From the NCBI GenBank assembly GCA_963743705.1, contig CAVUQS010000012.1, forward strand, positions 620,001 through 684,000: a stretch of DNA of 64,000 bases, written 5' to 3'. The translations under genes and the position numbers were made by a program. Below, piece after piece: positions 49,824 through 58,280 of the stretch; the first letter of the stretch is position 1; every line of letters starts with the position of its first letter. The notes under the pieces are model-generated. The model saw only the letters and a list, made by a program, of their open reading frames with translations. It did not search any database and was not told where the DNA came from. This stretch comes from PALSA-243 sp963743705 (lineage in GTDB: Bacteria; Acidobacteriota; Terriglobia; Bryobacterales; Bryobacteraceae).

Positions 49824-51224
49824 TTACGACTTTGGCTTTCCCAGCGCGCGGCGCTTCTTGGCCCATTCCGGCTTCACCACTTGCTGAGCGCGCCCGATCG
49901 CTAGCGCATCCGCCGGCACAGTCTCGGTGATTACCGAACCCGCGGCGGTATACGCGCCCGCCCCGATCTCGAGCGGCGCTACGAGCGTCGAGTTACTGCC
50001 CACAAACGCGCCTTCGCCGATGACGGTCGGGTGTTTCGCGAACCCGTCGTAGTTGCAGGTGATGGTCCCGGCGCCGATATTCGCCTTGGCGCCGACGCGC
50101 GAATCGCCCAGATACGCCAGGTGGTTGGCCTTGGCTCCCGCGCCCATTTCCGTCTTCTTGAGCTCGACGAAGTTGCCGATGTGCGCGTTTTCCCCCACGT
50201 GGTTTTCCATCCGCAGGCGCGCGAAAGGACCGGCGTGCACGCCACGCTCGAGGCGCGAATGCCCCACCAACGTGTACGGCGCGATTTCCACCTGATCGGC
50301 GAGCTGCGAATCGTGCACGATGGCGCCTGCGCCGATGTGGCAGTTTTCGCCGATTACGGTGTGGCCGAGAATCCGTGCAAACGGCTCGACCACGGTATCC
50401 GCGCCGATGCGCACGTCGCTATCGATCGCTACCGTGTCCGGATTCTCGATGGTGACGCCGGCGACCATCAGTTCGTGGGTCTTGCGGCGCCGGAGGATGC
50501 GATCGACATTGGCCAGATCCACGCGATCGTTGATGCCCAGCGCTTCGTTGGCGTCGGCGATGCGCATGGCGTGCACCAGATGCCCGGCGCGGCGCAGAAT
50601 CGCCACCATGTCGGTGAGATAGTATTCACCGGCGGGGTTATTCGTGCCCATCTCGTCAACATATTTCCAGAAGAGATCGGCGCGGAAACAATAGATACCC
50701 ATGTTGGCTTCGTGGATGGCGAGCTGTTGCGGGTTGGCGGCCTTCTGCTCGACAATTTCTTCCACGGCCAGATTGGCATCGTCGCGGATCACGCGGCCAT
50801 AACCGGTGGGGTCGTCCATCATGGCGCTGAGCAGCGTTCCCGCGGCCTCGCCGGCAACCTGGCGCGTCACCAGTTCCCGCAGCGTGCTCTCGCGCAGGAG
50901 CGGCGAATCGCCGTAGAGAATCATGAGGTAGCCATCATCCGATTCCACTGCTTCCCGCGCGGACATCACGGCGTGGCCGGTGCCTCGCTGCTCCTTTTGT
51001 TCAGCGAATCGGATGCCGGGATGCGGAACGGCCTTGCGGACTTCCTCGGCCTGATGGCCCACCACAACGGCGATTCGCTCGGCGGAAGTCAGGGAGAGCG
51101 CGGTATGGACTACATGTTCAATCAAGGCGCGGCCGCCCGCGCGATGCAGCACTTTGGCCTTGCGCGATTTCATACGGGTGCCGAGGCCGGCGGCGAGGAT
51201 GACGATGGTCAGGGGAGCGGGCAT
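49824..51224 (-). CDS. glmU: Bifunctional GlmU (GlcNAc-1-P uridyltransferase / GlcN-1-P acetyltransferase)
   Basis: 466 residues. The N-terminal pyrophosphorylase has LAAGLGTRMKSRKAKVLH and QKEQRGTGHAVM; the C-terminal part is a left-handed beta-helix of hexapeptide repeats with VELKKTEMGAGAKANHLAYL and ITCNYDGFAKHPTVIGEGAF. It makes UDP-GlcNAc for peptidoglycan. Length is normal. The downstream TPR-like gene follows by 17 bases. Confidence 0.97.
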   Translation of the reverse strand: MPAPLTIVILAAGLGTRMKSRKAKVLHRAGGRALIEHVVHTALSLTSAERIAVVVGHQAEEVRKAVPHPGIRFAEQKEQRGTGHAVMSAREAVESDDGYLMILYGDSPLLRESTLRELVTRQVAGEAAGTLLSAMMDDPTGYGRVIRDDANLAVEEIVEQKAANPQQLAIHEANMGIYCFRADLFWKYVDEMGTNNPAGEYYLTDMVAILRRAGHLVHAMRIADANEALGINDRVDLANVDRILRRRKTHELMVAGVTIENPDTVAIDSDVRIGADTVVEPFARILGHTVIGENCHIGAGAIVHDSQLADQVEIAPYTLVGHSRLERGVHAGPFARLRMENHVGENAHIGNFVELKKTEMGAGAKANHLAYLGDSRVGAKANIGAGTITCNYDGFAKHPTVIGEGAFVGSNSTLVAPLEIGAGAYTAAGSVITETVPADALAIGRAQQVVKPEWAKKRRALGKPKS

Positions 51225-51279
51225 CGTCTTTATTGTCGCGGAAAAAGGTCGCGGTAGAGGCGCACAGAGACACGAAAAG

Positions 51280-51981
51280 CTAACGCTGACTCAACAGGCC
51301 GTACACATCGATCTCACGCTTGGCGTCCACATATACCCGCCCGTTGGCGATGGTGGGAACCGTGAAGCGTAGCGTCAGGCCGGCGCGGTCGCGGGCGCTG
51401 TTCTGCTCGCTCGAATAAAGTTCGTGGACGACATTCGCGGCGTCGTAAGCATGAAGGATAGCCGGCCGGTCGGCGCCGTTCCAACTTTTCGTTTCGATCA
51501 GCCAGAGGATTCCGTCGCGCGCGCCGTTCGCCGAAATCGCGGGCGTCGCGCCCGGATTCCCGAATCGCTGTTCGCCTATCTGCGGCTCGGGAGCGAGGCG
51601 TTTATTCTCCACGGCAAGAGACGTCAGATAGTCTTTGCTGGGAAGGACGTAGACGCGGCCGTTCCAATACGCGGGCGCGGAAGGCGAATTCTGCGAGTCG
51701 AAGGCGTAGACGCTGTCGTGCTCGGTGGCCACGAAGACCACGTCATGCGTTCCCTTCCCTGGAATTTCGACGCGCGGTATGAACAACGGCTGCGCGTAGA
51801 AATCGCCATCGACTTTCAGCGAGAAGAGCTTCCCGAAACGGTCGGCGCGGACATTGGCCGGAGTCAGTTTGGTCTCGACCAGCGTAGCGCCGGTACGTGC
51901 GCTGTCATATTGCGCGGTTAGAATCTGCGCCGCGCCCGTGAGCGGAAGGACCAGCGTGAATAGGACAAGCCGCTTGCGCAT
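51280..51981 (-). CDS. PQQ-type beta-propeller protein, internally shortened
   Basis: 233 residues with signal peptide (MRKRLVLFTLVLPLTGAA). The beginning (YDSARTGATLVETKLTPANV, IPGKGTHDVVFVATEHDSVY) is the start of a family of full-length (about 600 residue) quinoprotein-like propellers in Acidobacteriota. After AFDSQNS it jumps to a later blade (SPSAPAYWNGRVYVLPSKDY), so about 300 residues of the middle are missing, in frame. The end also lacks the usual C-terminal domain. This looks like a decayed or internally deleted member; whether it folds is unclear. Confidence 0.72.
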   Translation of the reverse strand: MRKRLVLFTLVLPLTGAAQILTAQYDSARTGATLVETKLTPANVRADRFGKLFSLKVDGDFYAQPLFIPRVEIPGKGTHDVVFVATEHDSVYAFDSQNSPSAPAYWNGRVYVLPSKDYLTSLAVENKRLAPEPQIGEQRFGNPGATPAISANGARDGILWLIETKSWNGADRPAILHAYDAANVVHELYSSEQNSARDRAGLTLRFTVPTIANGRVYVDAKREIDVYGLLSQR

Positions 51982-52032
51982 AGGGCTCTCCAGATAGGAC
52001 GTTCGAACCCGGCGGTTACTAACAGCACGCCG

Positions 52033-53022
52033 TCAGCCGCGGCGATTTTCGAGCGCCAGCTTGACCGCCACCGCGGCCGTGGCTTCCGGATCGTGCTTCA
52101 GCGTCTCGCCATGGCGCGCCAGATTGGCTGCCATCACCTTCAGGCCCATTTTGAAAAGCTGCTCGATGTCGTTTTCCACTGGCAGCGCCGCCTGCCGCGC
52201 ATAACGCTTCTTCATCGCCGAAGTGATGGGGCGGATGTTGATGACGGCAAAATCGAGCAGCTTGCCTTTCGCGTGCTTATGGATGGCCCGTACGTGGTCG
52301 GAAGCGCTGAATTCGGTGGTCTCGCCCGGCTGCGACATCAAATTGACGAAGTATGCCTTGGCCGCGTGCGAACGGCGGATAGCCGCCGGAATGCCCTCCA
52401 CCAGCAAATTGGGAATCACGCTGGTGAACAGGGACCCGGGCCCCAAAGTGATCGCGTCGGCTTCGGCAATGGCCGTGAGCGCGGCCGCCACTGGCTTGGC
52501 CCTACCTGGGCGTAAGTGCACGGAGGCAATGGGGGTCTGGCTGCGGCTGATGCGCGTTTCGCCCACGATGCGCGCTCCGTTGGCCAGGGTGGCTTCGAGC
52601 GCGACGTTGGCGGCTGTGGCGGGAAAGATTCTGCCCGCAATCTTGAGAATGTCCGAGGACGCCTTTACCGCATCGGGAAAATCGCCCATGATATGCGTCA
52701 GCGCGGTCAAAAAGAGATTGCCGAAGTTGTGGCCCTTCAAGCCGCGCCCTGCCTCGAAGCGGTATTGGAAAAGCTTCGATAGCATGGCGGAATCTTCGCT
52801 CAAAGCCACCATGCAATTGCGGATGTCGCCCGGCGGCAACACATCGAACTGGCGGCGCAACCGTCCGGAGCTTCCGCCGTCGTCGGTCACAGTCACGATC
52901 GCCGTGATGTCGACGGCGGGGCCGTTAGAACCCGGCAAGGCATAGCGTTTCAGTCCGGAAAGGAGAGCGGATAGGCCGGTGCCGCCGCCAATGGCGACGA
53001 TCCGCAGCGGCGAACTATCCAC
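52033..53022 (-). CDS. yvcK: YvcK/CofD-family gluconeogenesis factor (UDP-GlcNAc-binding)
   Basis: 329 residues from GTG 53022, which follows the stop of the upstream gene directly. The motifs VAIGGGTGLSALLSGLKRY, TVTDDGGSSGRLRRQF, ALTHIMGDFPDAVKASSDI and LGPGSLFTSVIPNLLV are those of YvcK. In Bacillus YvcK is needed on gluconeogenic carbon sources and supports wall synthesis. Its neighbourhood with glmU and a GalT-like gene fits sugar-nucleotide metabolism. Confidence 0.93.
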   Translation of the reverse strand: MDSSPLRIVAIGGGTGLSALLSGLKRYALPGSNGPAVDITAIVTVTDDGGSSGRLRRQFDVLPPGDIRNCMVALSEDSAMLSKLFQYRFEAGRGLKGHNFGNLFLTALTHIMGDFPDAVKASSDILKIAGRIFPATAANVALEATLANGARIVGETRISRSQTPIASVHLRPGRAKPVAAALTAIAEADAITLGPGSLFTSVIPNLLVEGIPAAIRRSHAAKAYFVNLMSQPGETTEFSASDHVRAIHKHAKGKLLDFAVINIRPITSAMKKRYARQAALPVENDIEQLFKMGLKVMAANLARHGETLKHDPEATAAVAVKLALENRRG

Positions 53023-53649
53023 TTACCAGCTCTTTTTCTCGGGATAAAGCAACGCATCGAAAGGCGGCTGGTTGGCAAGCGGCGCGAAATCGGCGTCCTG
53101 GCGTGCGGCCAAGCGGTTGCGCGGTTCCATCTCAATAGCGCGCTTGAGACTTTCGTGCGCGCCGGCCAGATCGCCGTTCAGAGCTAGCGCGCCGGCCAGC
53201 GCATAGTGCATATGGTCGGCCGAAGGGTCTAGGGTCACGGCCTTTTCCAGGCTGACGCGCGCTTCCGGCAGCTTGCGCGCATTGAGCATGGCGACGCCGT
53301 AGGTGTAATATTCCTCGGCCGAGCCGAGCGAAACCGTTTCGCGGTCGAGGCGGCGATCGCACATGGCGATATGCAGCTTGGCGCGCTGCGCGACGTCACG
53401 CTCGGGTCCTTGAGCCGCTTGTTCGAACTGTTCACGCGCCGGCTTGAAATTGCGCACGTGAAATTGCTTCATGGCTGCTTCGAAACTGGCTAGTTGTTTT
53501 TGCGCATTCCACGCCGCGGGAGAAGCGGCGGCAGCGCTCGATGATGGCACACGGGCGGGTTCCATAGCTTTGCTGGTTTTCGGGGCCGTTGGTTTGCTCA
53601 TTCGACTTTCAGTCGTCTTCGTAGTAACGGGCTTCTTCTTCTCTGACAT
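53023..53649 (-). CDS. TPR-repeat protein upstream of yvcK
   Basis: 208 residues. A basic, S/T/P-rich head (KKKPVTTKTTESRMSKPTAP) is followed by TPR units (NFKPAREQFEQAAQ, YTYGVAMLNARKLPEARVSL, ADHMHYALAGALALNGDLAG). Probably cytosolic and protein-binding. Its TAA is immediately followed by the GTG of yvcK, so the two are translated in coupling. Confidence 0.85.
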   Translation of the reverse strand: MSEKKKPVTTKTTESRMSKPTAPKTSKAMEPARVPSSSAAAASPAAWNAQKQLASFEAAMKQFHVRNFKPAREQFEQAAQGPERDVAQRAKLHIAMCDRRLDRETVSLGSAEEYYTYGVAMLNARKLPEARVSLEKAVTLDPSADHMHYALAGALALNGDLAGAHESLKRAIEMEPRNRLAARQDADFAPLANQPPFDALLYPEKKSW

Positions 53650-53756
53650 TGTCTGGCCACCGCGAGCAAGAGCGCGGATAAATGATTACGGTTTTATATC
53701 AAACGGCCAGCGATGCGCGCAACCCTCAGTTTCGCACGTTCCCGAGGGCACGCGCG

Positions 53757-53781
53757 GGGGGGGGCCGAAGTTCACGGCCCC
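53757..53781 (-). terminator. GC hairpin downstream of the GalT-like gene
   Basis: GGGGCC (53761-53766) and GGCCCC (53776-53781) form a 6-base stem with a 9-base loop seven bases beyond the GalT-like stop codon. On the minus strand it is followed by a C-run rather than T, so termination would be weak or Rho-dependent. A run of nine G (53756-53764) overlaps one arm. The rest of 53650-53755 shows only TATAAA as a possible -10 box for the TPR gene. Confidence 0.4.
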
Positions 53782-53787
53782 GCGTTT

Positions 53788-54789
53788 TCACCCCAGGCCG
53801 GCTTCGCGCAGGAACTTGGCCGATTCCTCGGGCGGCGTGGGATTGACGTAGAATCCAGTGCCCCATTCGAACCCCGCGGGTTTGGTGAGGCGCGGCACAA
53901 TTTCGATGTGCCAGTGATAATACTCGAGCGGCGGCTCTTGCAACGGCGCGGTGTGGATGAAGAAATTGTATGCGGGACGCTCCAGCGCTTTTTCCAACTT
54001 GCGAAACGTCGAGCGCAAACTCCACGCCAGATTCTGCACCGTCGGCGCATCGGCGCCCTCGAAGTGCGAACCGTGCGTGCGCGGCAGAATCCAGGTTTCA
54101 AACGGAAAGCGCGCGGCGTAAGGCTCGATCACCAGGAACCGGTCGGTCTCGCTCACCAGGCGTGCGCCCGATGCCCGCTCCTGCCGGATGATGTCGCAGA
54201 AAATGCAACGCTCTTTCTGTTGAAAAAAGCGGCGCGCGCCATCCACCTCCTCGCGGATGCTCGCCGGAACCACGGGAAGCGCCATCAACTGCGAGACGGG
54301 ATGTTCGAGCTGCGCGCCCGCGGCTTCGCCATAATTGCGGAACATGGCGATATAGCGGAAGCGCCGGTCTTTCTTGAGATCCAACGCGCGCTCGCGGAAC
54401 GCCCAAAGAAATTCTTCGATCTGCCGCTCGGGCATCGAGGCCAGCGTCGCATGGTGGTCCGGGCTTTCCACTACGATTTCGTGCGCGCCCACGCCATTCA
54501 TCTTGTCGTACATGCCGTCGCCCTGCCGGTTTAACTCGCCTTCGATGCCCAGCGCGGCGAACTTGTTGGGAACCACGCGCACGCGCCACCCGGGCTCATC
54601 GCGGTTGCCGCTGTTGCGGTAGGCGAGGATTTCCGGCGGCGTTTGATGCTCGTGGCCGTAATCGAAGGGACACACACCCGGATTGGCGGGTGGTACGGGT
54701 TGTCTTATGAAATCGCCGGGGCGTTTCGCGCGATCCGTCGCGACGATCACCCAGCGCCCCGTGATGGGGTCGTTTCGGAGTTCGGACAA
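53788..54789 (-). CDS. Galactose-1-phosphate uridylyltransferase-like protein with altered active site
   Basis: 333 residues of the HIT/GalT superfamily: MSELRNDPITGRWVIVATDR, NKFAALGIEGE, ESPDHHATL, YYHWHIEIVPRL and GTGFYVNPTPPEESAKFLRE are all GalT landmarks. However the family's HPHxQ site reads HPVSQ here (AQLEHPVSQLMA), so the histidine that becomes uridylylated is a valine. The first CPFC zinc pair reads CPFD. The fold is certain but normal GalT chemistry should be impossible or changed. Either a pseudo-enzyme, a different phosphorylase, or loss of function. The base sequence CATCCCGTCTCGCAG is clear and not a one-base error. Confidence 0.88.
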   Translation of the reverse strand: MSELRNDPITGRWVIVATDRAKRPGDFIRQPVPPANPGVCPFDYGHEHQTPPEILAYRNSGNRDEPGWRVRVVPNKFAALGIEGELNRQGDGMYDKMNGVGAHEIVVESPDHHATLASMPERQIEEFLWAFRERALDLKKDRRFRYIAMFRNYGEAAGAQLEHPVSQLMALPVVPASIREEVDGARRFFQQKERCIFCDIIRQERASGARLVSETDRFLVIEPYAARFPFETWILPRTHGSHFEGADAPTVQNLAWSLRSTFRKLEKALERPAYNFFIHTAPLQEPPLEYYHWHIEIVPRLTKPAGFEWGTGFYVNPTPPEESAKFLREAGLG

Positions 54790-54796
54790 TCGACGA

Positions 54797-55237
54797 TTAT
54801 AGCGTGCGCACGCCGGATTCCGCTGTCTCGGAATACGCGTGGAACGCGTTCTGCAACCACTCGATTTGAGTGCGCGGTTCGAGCACCACGCTCACCACGT
54901 CGAAGCGCGTAATTCCGAATGCAATGTTCGCGCGACGCGCGTAGTCACGGGCGCCGGCGGCTATGCGCGCGCGTTTCTCGGCATCGACGGCGCTCTCGGG
55001 TTGCCCGTAATCGGCGGTCCGGCGCGTCTTCACTTCCAAGAACACCAGCGTCGGGCCGTGCCAGGCGACGATATCGATTTCGCCCGCGCCCGACCGCGTG
55101 CGATAGTTGCGGGCCACAATCACGCAGCCGCGGCGGCGAAGATAACGGTGAGCCAGATCTTCGCCAACCGGGCCGCTCCCGCTACTCGAATAATGCCGCC
55201 GAATGGCGTCTGACAGCCGATAAACCATTCCGAGCAT
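54797..55237 (-). CDS. yraN: YraN / UPF0102 family nuclease-fold protein
   Basis: 146 residues with GEDLAHRYLRRRGCVIVARN, GEIDIVAWHGPTLVFLEVKT (the E...D...ExK nuclease core) and the end ITRFDVVSVV. This widespread small family has the restriction-endonuclease fold and is often placed near the ribosome-associated genes; its role is undefined. First gene of the minus-strand group that includes the GalT-like gene 7 bases downstream. Confidence 0.93.
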   Translation of the reverse strand: MLGMVYRLSDAIRRHYSSSGSGPVGEDLAHRYLRRRGCVIVARNYRTRSGAGEIDIVAWHGPTLVFLEVKTRRTADYGQPESAVDAEKRARIAAGARDYARRANIAFGITRFDVVSVVLEPRTQIEWLQNAFHAYSETAESGVRTL

Positions 55238-55300
55238 AGATAGCCTCGAAATAATAGTATTGGATTCGCGGGAAAATTCTCGGTTATTTTGCGCGCACTC

Positions 55301-56029
55301 TTACGCGCGCGATGCGAAGCTCCGCAAACGAGTGCGCGTTCCGGGGTGCAGAAATGCGAGAGCTATCACGCCCATCAGGAGCCAACCGGCCGGCTCGGGC
55401 GCAGAGGGATTGATCGCCAGAAACTCCTGGTTGCTGGCATCGCGCTCGGTTGGGGTGTAAATCTGCAACTCGGAAGCGTAGGTCTGTACTTTCGCCTGGT
55501 CCCCGGCGTTGGAGCTCAGAACGAGATCCGCGGCCGCCAGCAACAAATTCCCCTGCGTGGAATTCATGGGCGTCGACGGGGTAAAGAGACTCCACAGCGC
55601 GTATTGATAATCGGTGACGGTGTTATTGGAAGGGTTCGATAGCGCCGAAAGTTCCCCCACCAGCACCGCGGCGGTCTCATAGGCCTGCGTTTCGGTCAGC
55701 GCGATGGCATGACCTACAACCGTTTCGGGACCGGTAAACCGCGCAAACTGCAGTGGATTCGCACCGTCCAGCGTGGAGTAGTCGTAGACGAAGGTCTGGC
55801 CCGAACCGACGGTCGTTTCATGCGAGTAGTCGTCGCAAATCAATCCGATGCTCGTGGCGCCGTTAATGATGGCGCCGGTAAATCCGTTGTAGGTGGCGTT
55901 AGAAGTTCCGTAATTATTATTTTGCAGTGTGTTGGGCAGCGACGTGAATTGTATGTTCACAGTGTCGGCGAAGCACGCGGGAATACCTGTAAGAAGCAGA
56001 AGGGGTAAGAAGCGCAAGGAGAATCCCAT
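55301..56029 (-). CDS. PEP-CTERM sorting-signal protein, exported
   Basis: 242 residues with a signal peptide (MGFSLRFLPLLLLTGIPACFA) and a C-terminal PEP-CTERM tag: APEPAGWLLMGVIALAFLHP followed by basic residues. The middle part is T/N/S-rich, low in charge (GLICDDYSHETTVGSGQTFV). Such proteins are processed by an exosortase and are linked to exopolysaccharide or biofilm. No exosortase gene is in this window. Stands alone with a 12-base palindrome in its upstream region. Confidence 0.87.
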   Translation of the reverse strand: MGFSLRFLPLLLLTGIPACFADTVNIQFTSLPNTLQNNNYGTSNATYNGFTGAIINGATSIGLICDDYSHETTVGSGQTFVYDYSTLDGANPLQFARFTGPETVVGHAIALTETQAYETAAVLVGELSALSNPSNNTVTDYQYALWSLFTPSTPMNSTQGNLLLAAADLVLSSNAGDQAKVQTYASELQIYTPTERDASNQEFLAINPSAPEPAGWLLMGVIALAFLHPGTRTRLRSFASRA

Positions 56030-56054
56030 GCGTCGAGGTTAACAGCCCCTAAAT

Positions 56055-56066
56055 TATTGATCAATA
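56055..56066. promoter_or_regulatory. 12-base palindrome upstream of the PEP-CTERM gene
   Basis: TATTGATCAATA is perfectly self-complementary and lies 26 bases before the PEP-CTERM start codon (56029). The position and symmetry suit a regulator binding site; which regulator is unknown. The rest of 56030-56134 is AT-rich with no other feature. Confidence 0.35.
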
Positions 56067-56134
56067 GATGGATACCATCAAAAGTTCTAAGACGGTAGCG
56101 GTACTTTTCGTCTCTTCTTTGCTCTCGTCCTAGG

Positions 56135-56680
56135 TTAACCGGGATACGGGACATCCCTAAGTGCCTGAAATTCAAACGTCATCGCTTTTCCACGGACAAT
56201 GAAACATAGATAGTACTCCCAAAAGCGACGAAATCTAGGAAATGTATTGATTAATACCCCAAATCCTAACCAACGCCAAAAAGCCAAGAGCCGCACATGA
56301 ACCGAGACCTCGCGAAAGCGGGCTTTCGTATAGTAGCCGAAGCCCCCGTGATTTTCACCGAAGTAGCGAAAACTGAAGCTGGTGAGGTGACTCTTATGCG
56401 TCGGGTCGCAGAAGGAGCTGAAATCGGTGTAATGCGGCGTCTCGATGCGCAGGGTTCCCCCTTCGCATAGCAGGCGATGGAATTCCTCCATGGCGCGCAT
56501 CACGTCGCTCAGGTGCTCAATGACGTGGATCGCCGTAACGCGGTCGAACGACCCGTCGGCAAAAGGATAAGGAAAGCGGTCGAGGTCGGCGATGACATCG
56601 GCGCGGCTGGCGGGATTACGATCGAGTCCGATGGATCCGGGCTGCTTGCGAATCCCGCAGCCAACGTCGAGAATTCTCAT
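56135..56680 (-). CDS. SAM-dependent methyltransferase (Methyltransf_11)
   Basis: 181 residues from ATG 56680, which overlaps the aminotransferase stop as ATGA. Motif I ILDVGCGIRKQPGSIGLD, motif FPYPFADGSFDRVTAIHVIE and GGTLRIETPHY mark the class I methyltransferase fold. Substrate unknown. Coupled to the aminotransferase by overlap. An extension to 56761 lies inside the neighbouring gene and was not used. Confidence 0.87.
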   Translation of the reverse strand: MRILDVGCGIRKQPGSIGLDRNPASRADVIADLDRFPYPFADGSFDRVTAIHVIEHLSDVMRAMEEFHRLLCEGGTLRIETPHYTDFSSFCDPTHKSHLTSFSFRYFGENHGGFGYYTKARFREVSVHVRLLAFWRWLGFGVLINTFPRFRRFWEYYLCFIVRGKAMTFEFQALRDVPYPG

Positions 56681-58029
56681 CCGGCGGACCTGGCGATGCA
56701 CTCTTCGAGCGTATCCAGCGCAAAATCGCACTGATCGCGATTCACGATCAGGGGCGGGCACAGGCGCAGGGTATTCTCGCCGGCGCCAAGCACCAGAAGT
56801 CCGCGCTCGAAAGCTAAATCCACCACCGCGTCGCGCAAGCGCGGAGCTTTTTCCTTCGTGGCCTGGTCGCGCACGAATTCCACGCCCAGCATCAGGCCCA
56901 GACCGCGAACGTCGCCCACCACCGGGAAGCGCGCGGGCCAGGAGCGTAAACGCTCCATCAGATACGCGCCCATGCGCGCCGAGTTTTCAATCAGTTCTTC
57001 TTCCAGCAACTCGATGGTTGCCAGAGCCGCCTGGCACGCGATGGGATTGCCGCCGAAAGTCGAGGCATGCGCGCCCGGAGGCCAAGTCATCAGATCGGCG
57101 CGCGCGATGGTAGCGCCGAGCGGCATTCCACTCGCAATTCCTTTGGCCACGGCCATGATATCGGGTACGGCGCCGAAGTGATCCGCGGCCCACATCTTGC
57201 CGGTGCGGCCCATGCCGCTCTGCACTTCGTCGAACACCAGCAGAATACCATGCAGTTTGCCGATACGAGCCAGCTCGTCGAAGAACTTCCGCGGGGGAAC
57301 GATGTAGCCGCCCTCTCCCTGCACCGGCTCGACCACGATCGCCGCCACTTCCTCGGGCGGCGCGATGGTCTTGAAAAGAATACCCTCGATGAACTCGATG
57401 CTCTCGGCCACGCAGGCATCCGGATTCTTGCCCGCGGCGCTGCGATAGCAGTAAGGATATGGCGCGTGCACCACGCCCGGCGTCATCGGCCCGAAACCGG
57501 CGCGCTGCGTCGCTTTGCGCGCGGTCAAAGAGAGCGCGCCTAGCGTGCGCCCGTGGAATCCGCCGAAAAACGCGATGACCTTGTCGCGCTTCGTCGCATA
57601 GCGCGCCAGCTTCAACGCGCCTTCGATCGCTTCCGCACCGGAGTTACAAAACGAAACGCGCCGCGGAACGCCGCCCGGCGCGATATCGGCCAGCTTCTCC
57701 GCCAGCGCGATCATCTCTTCGTAATAAAAATCGGTGCCCGACATGTGGATCAGCCGCGCCGCCTGATCCTGAATCGCCTTCACCACGCGCGGATGGCAAT
57801 GGCCAGTCGCAACCACCGCGATTCCCGCATTGAAATCGAGGAAACGGTTGCCATCGGCGTCTTCAATGATGCAGCCTTCGCCGCGCTCGGCGACTAAAGG
57901 ATAACCACGCGTATAGGAGGGCGAAACCACACGGTTGTCGCGTTCGATCAGGGCCTGCGCGCGCGGTCCTGGCAGGGGTCCGATCAAATGAGGCAAATCA
58001 GTGCGGACCTGTTCTAGGGTCTTGCTCAT
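56677..58029 (-). CDS. Class III PLP aminotransferase (GABA/acetylornithine-type or broad-substrate racemase-like)
   Basis: 450 residues. PLP site AVAKGIASGMPLGA (lysine), SFCNSGAEAIEGALKLARYA, AFFGGFHGRTLGALSLTARK, VFDEVQSGMGRTGKMWAADH. The N-terminus (SPSYTRGYPLVAERGEGCII) resembles archaeal-type 4-aminobutyrate aminotransferases and broad-substrate amino acid racemases, so the exact substrate is not fixed. Upstream of it lies a structured region (58072-58125). It forms an overlapping two-gene unit with the methyltransferase. Confidence 0.9.
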   Translation of the reverse strand: MSKTLEQVRTDLPHLIGPLPGPRAQALIERDNRVVSPSYTRGYPLVAERGEGCIIEDADGNRFLDFNAGIAVVATGHCHPRVVKAIQDQAARLIHMSGTDFYYEEMIALAEKLADIAPGGVPRRVSFCNSGAEAIEGALKLARYATKRDKVIAFFGGFHGRTLGALSLTARKATQRAGFGPMTPGVVHAPYPYCYRSAAGKNPDACVAESIEFIEGILFKTIAPPEEVAAIVVEPVQGEGGYIVPPRKFFDELARIGKLHGILLVFDEVQSGMGRTGKMWAADHFGAVPDIMAVAKGIASGMPLGATIARADLMTWPPGAHASTFGGNPIACQAALATIELLEEELIENSARMGAYLMERLRSWPARFPVVGDVRGLGLMLGVEFVRDQATKEKAPRLRDAVVDLAFERGLLVLGAGENTLRLCPPLIVNRDQCDFALDTLEECIARSAG

Positions 58030-58071
58030 AGGAATCTCCTTCAGATCTTCTTATTTAGTTGTGAGGGAATG

Positions 58072-58125
58072 AACTTACGCGAAAGCGTAAGAAGTTAGTC
58101 AGATCCGAAGAGTCCCGGGCGGGAC
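58072..58125. promoter_or_regulatory. Two stacked hairpins in the divergent region before the aminotransferase and FecR genes
   Basis: CTTACGC/GCGTAAG (58074-58080 and 58085-58091) with a GAAA tetraloop extends to nine pairs with one bulge. A second, GTCCCG/CGGGAC (58112-58117 and 58120-58125), follows 20 bases later. In the + strand the first has a stable GNRA-type loop. Could be a leader structure of the minus-strand aminotransferase, a small RNA or a terminator; no known family is recognised. The rest of the 251-base gap shows no gene. Confidence 0.35.
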
Positions 58126-58280
58126 GATGAGGGCGTGTACCCCATGCCTTTATTGTGGCGCAACCCTCGTGCCCCGCGCAAGCGGCGCAGATGAGCATCA
58201 GGCAGCCCATCGTTACAAACTCTTAAGAACGCAGGCTCACATTTGTACATCTTATTAAGTGAGAGAAAGGTCGACAGATT

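Noticed and set aside
50031..51257. Open frame (408 codons) antisense to glmU
   Set aside because: GlmU motifs are unambiguous on the minus strand.
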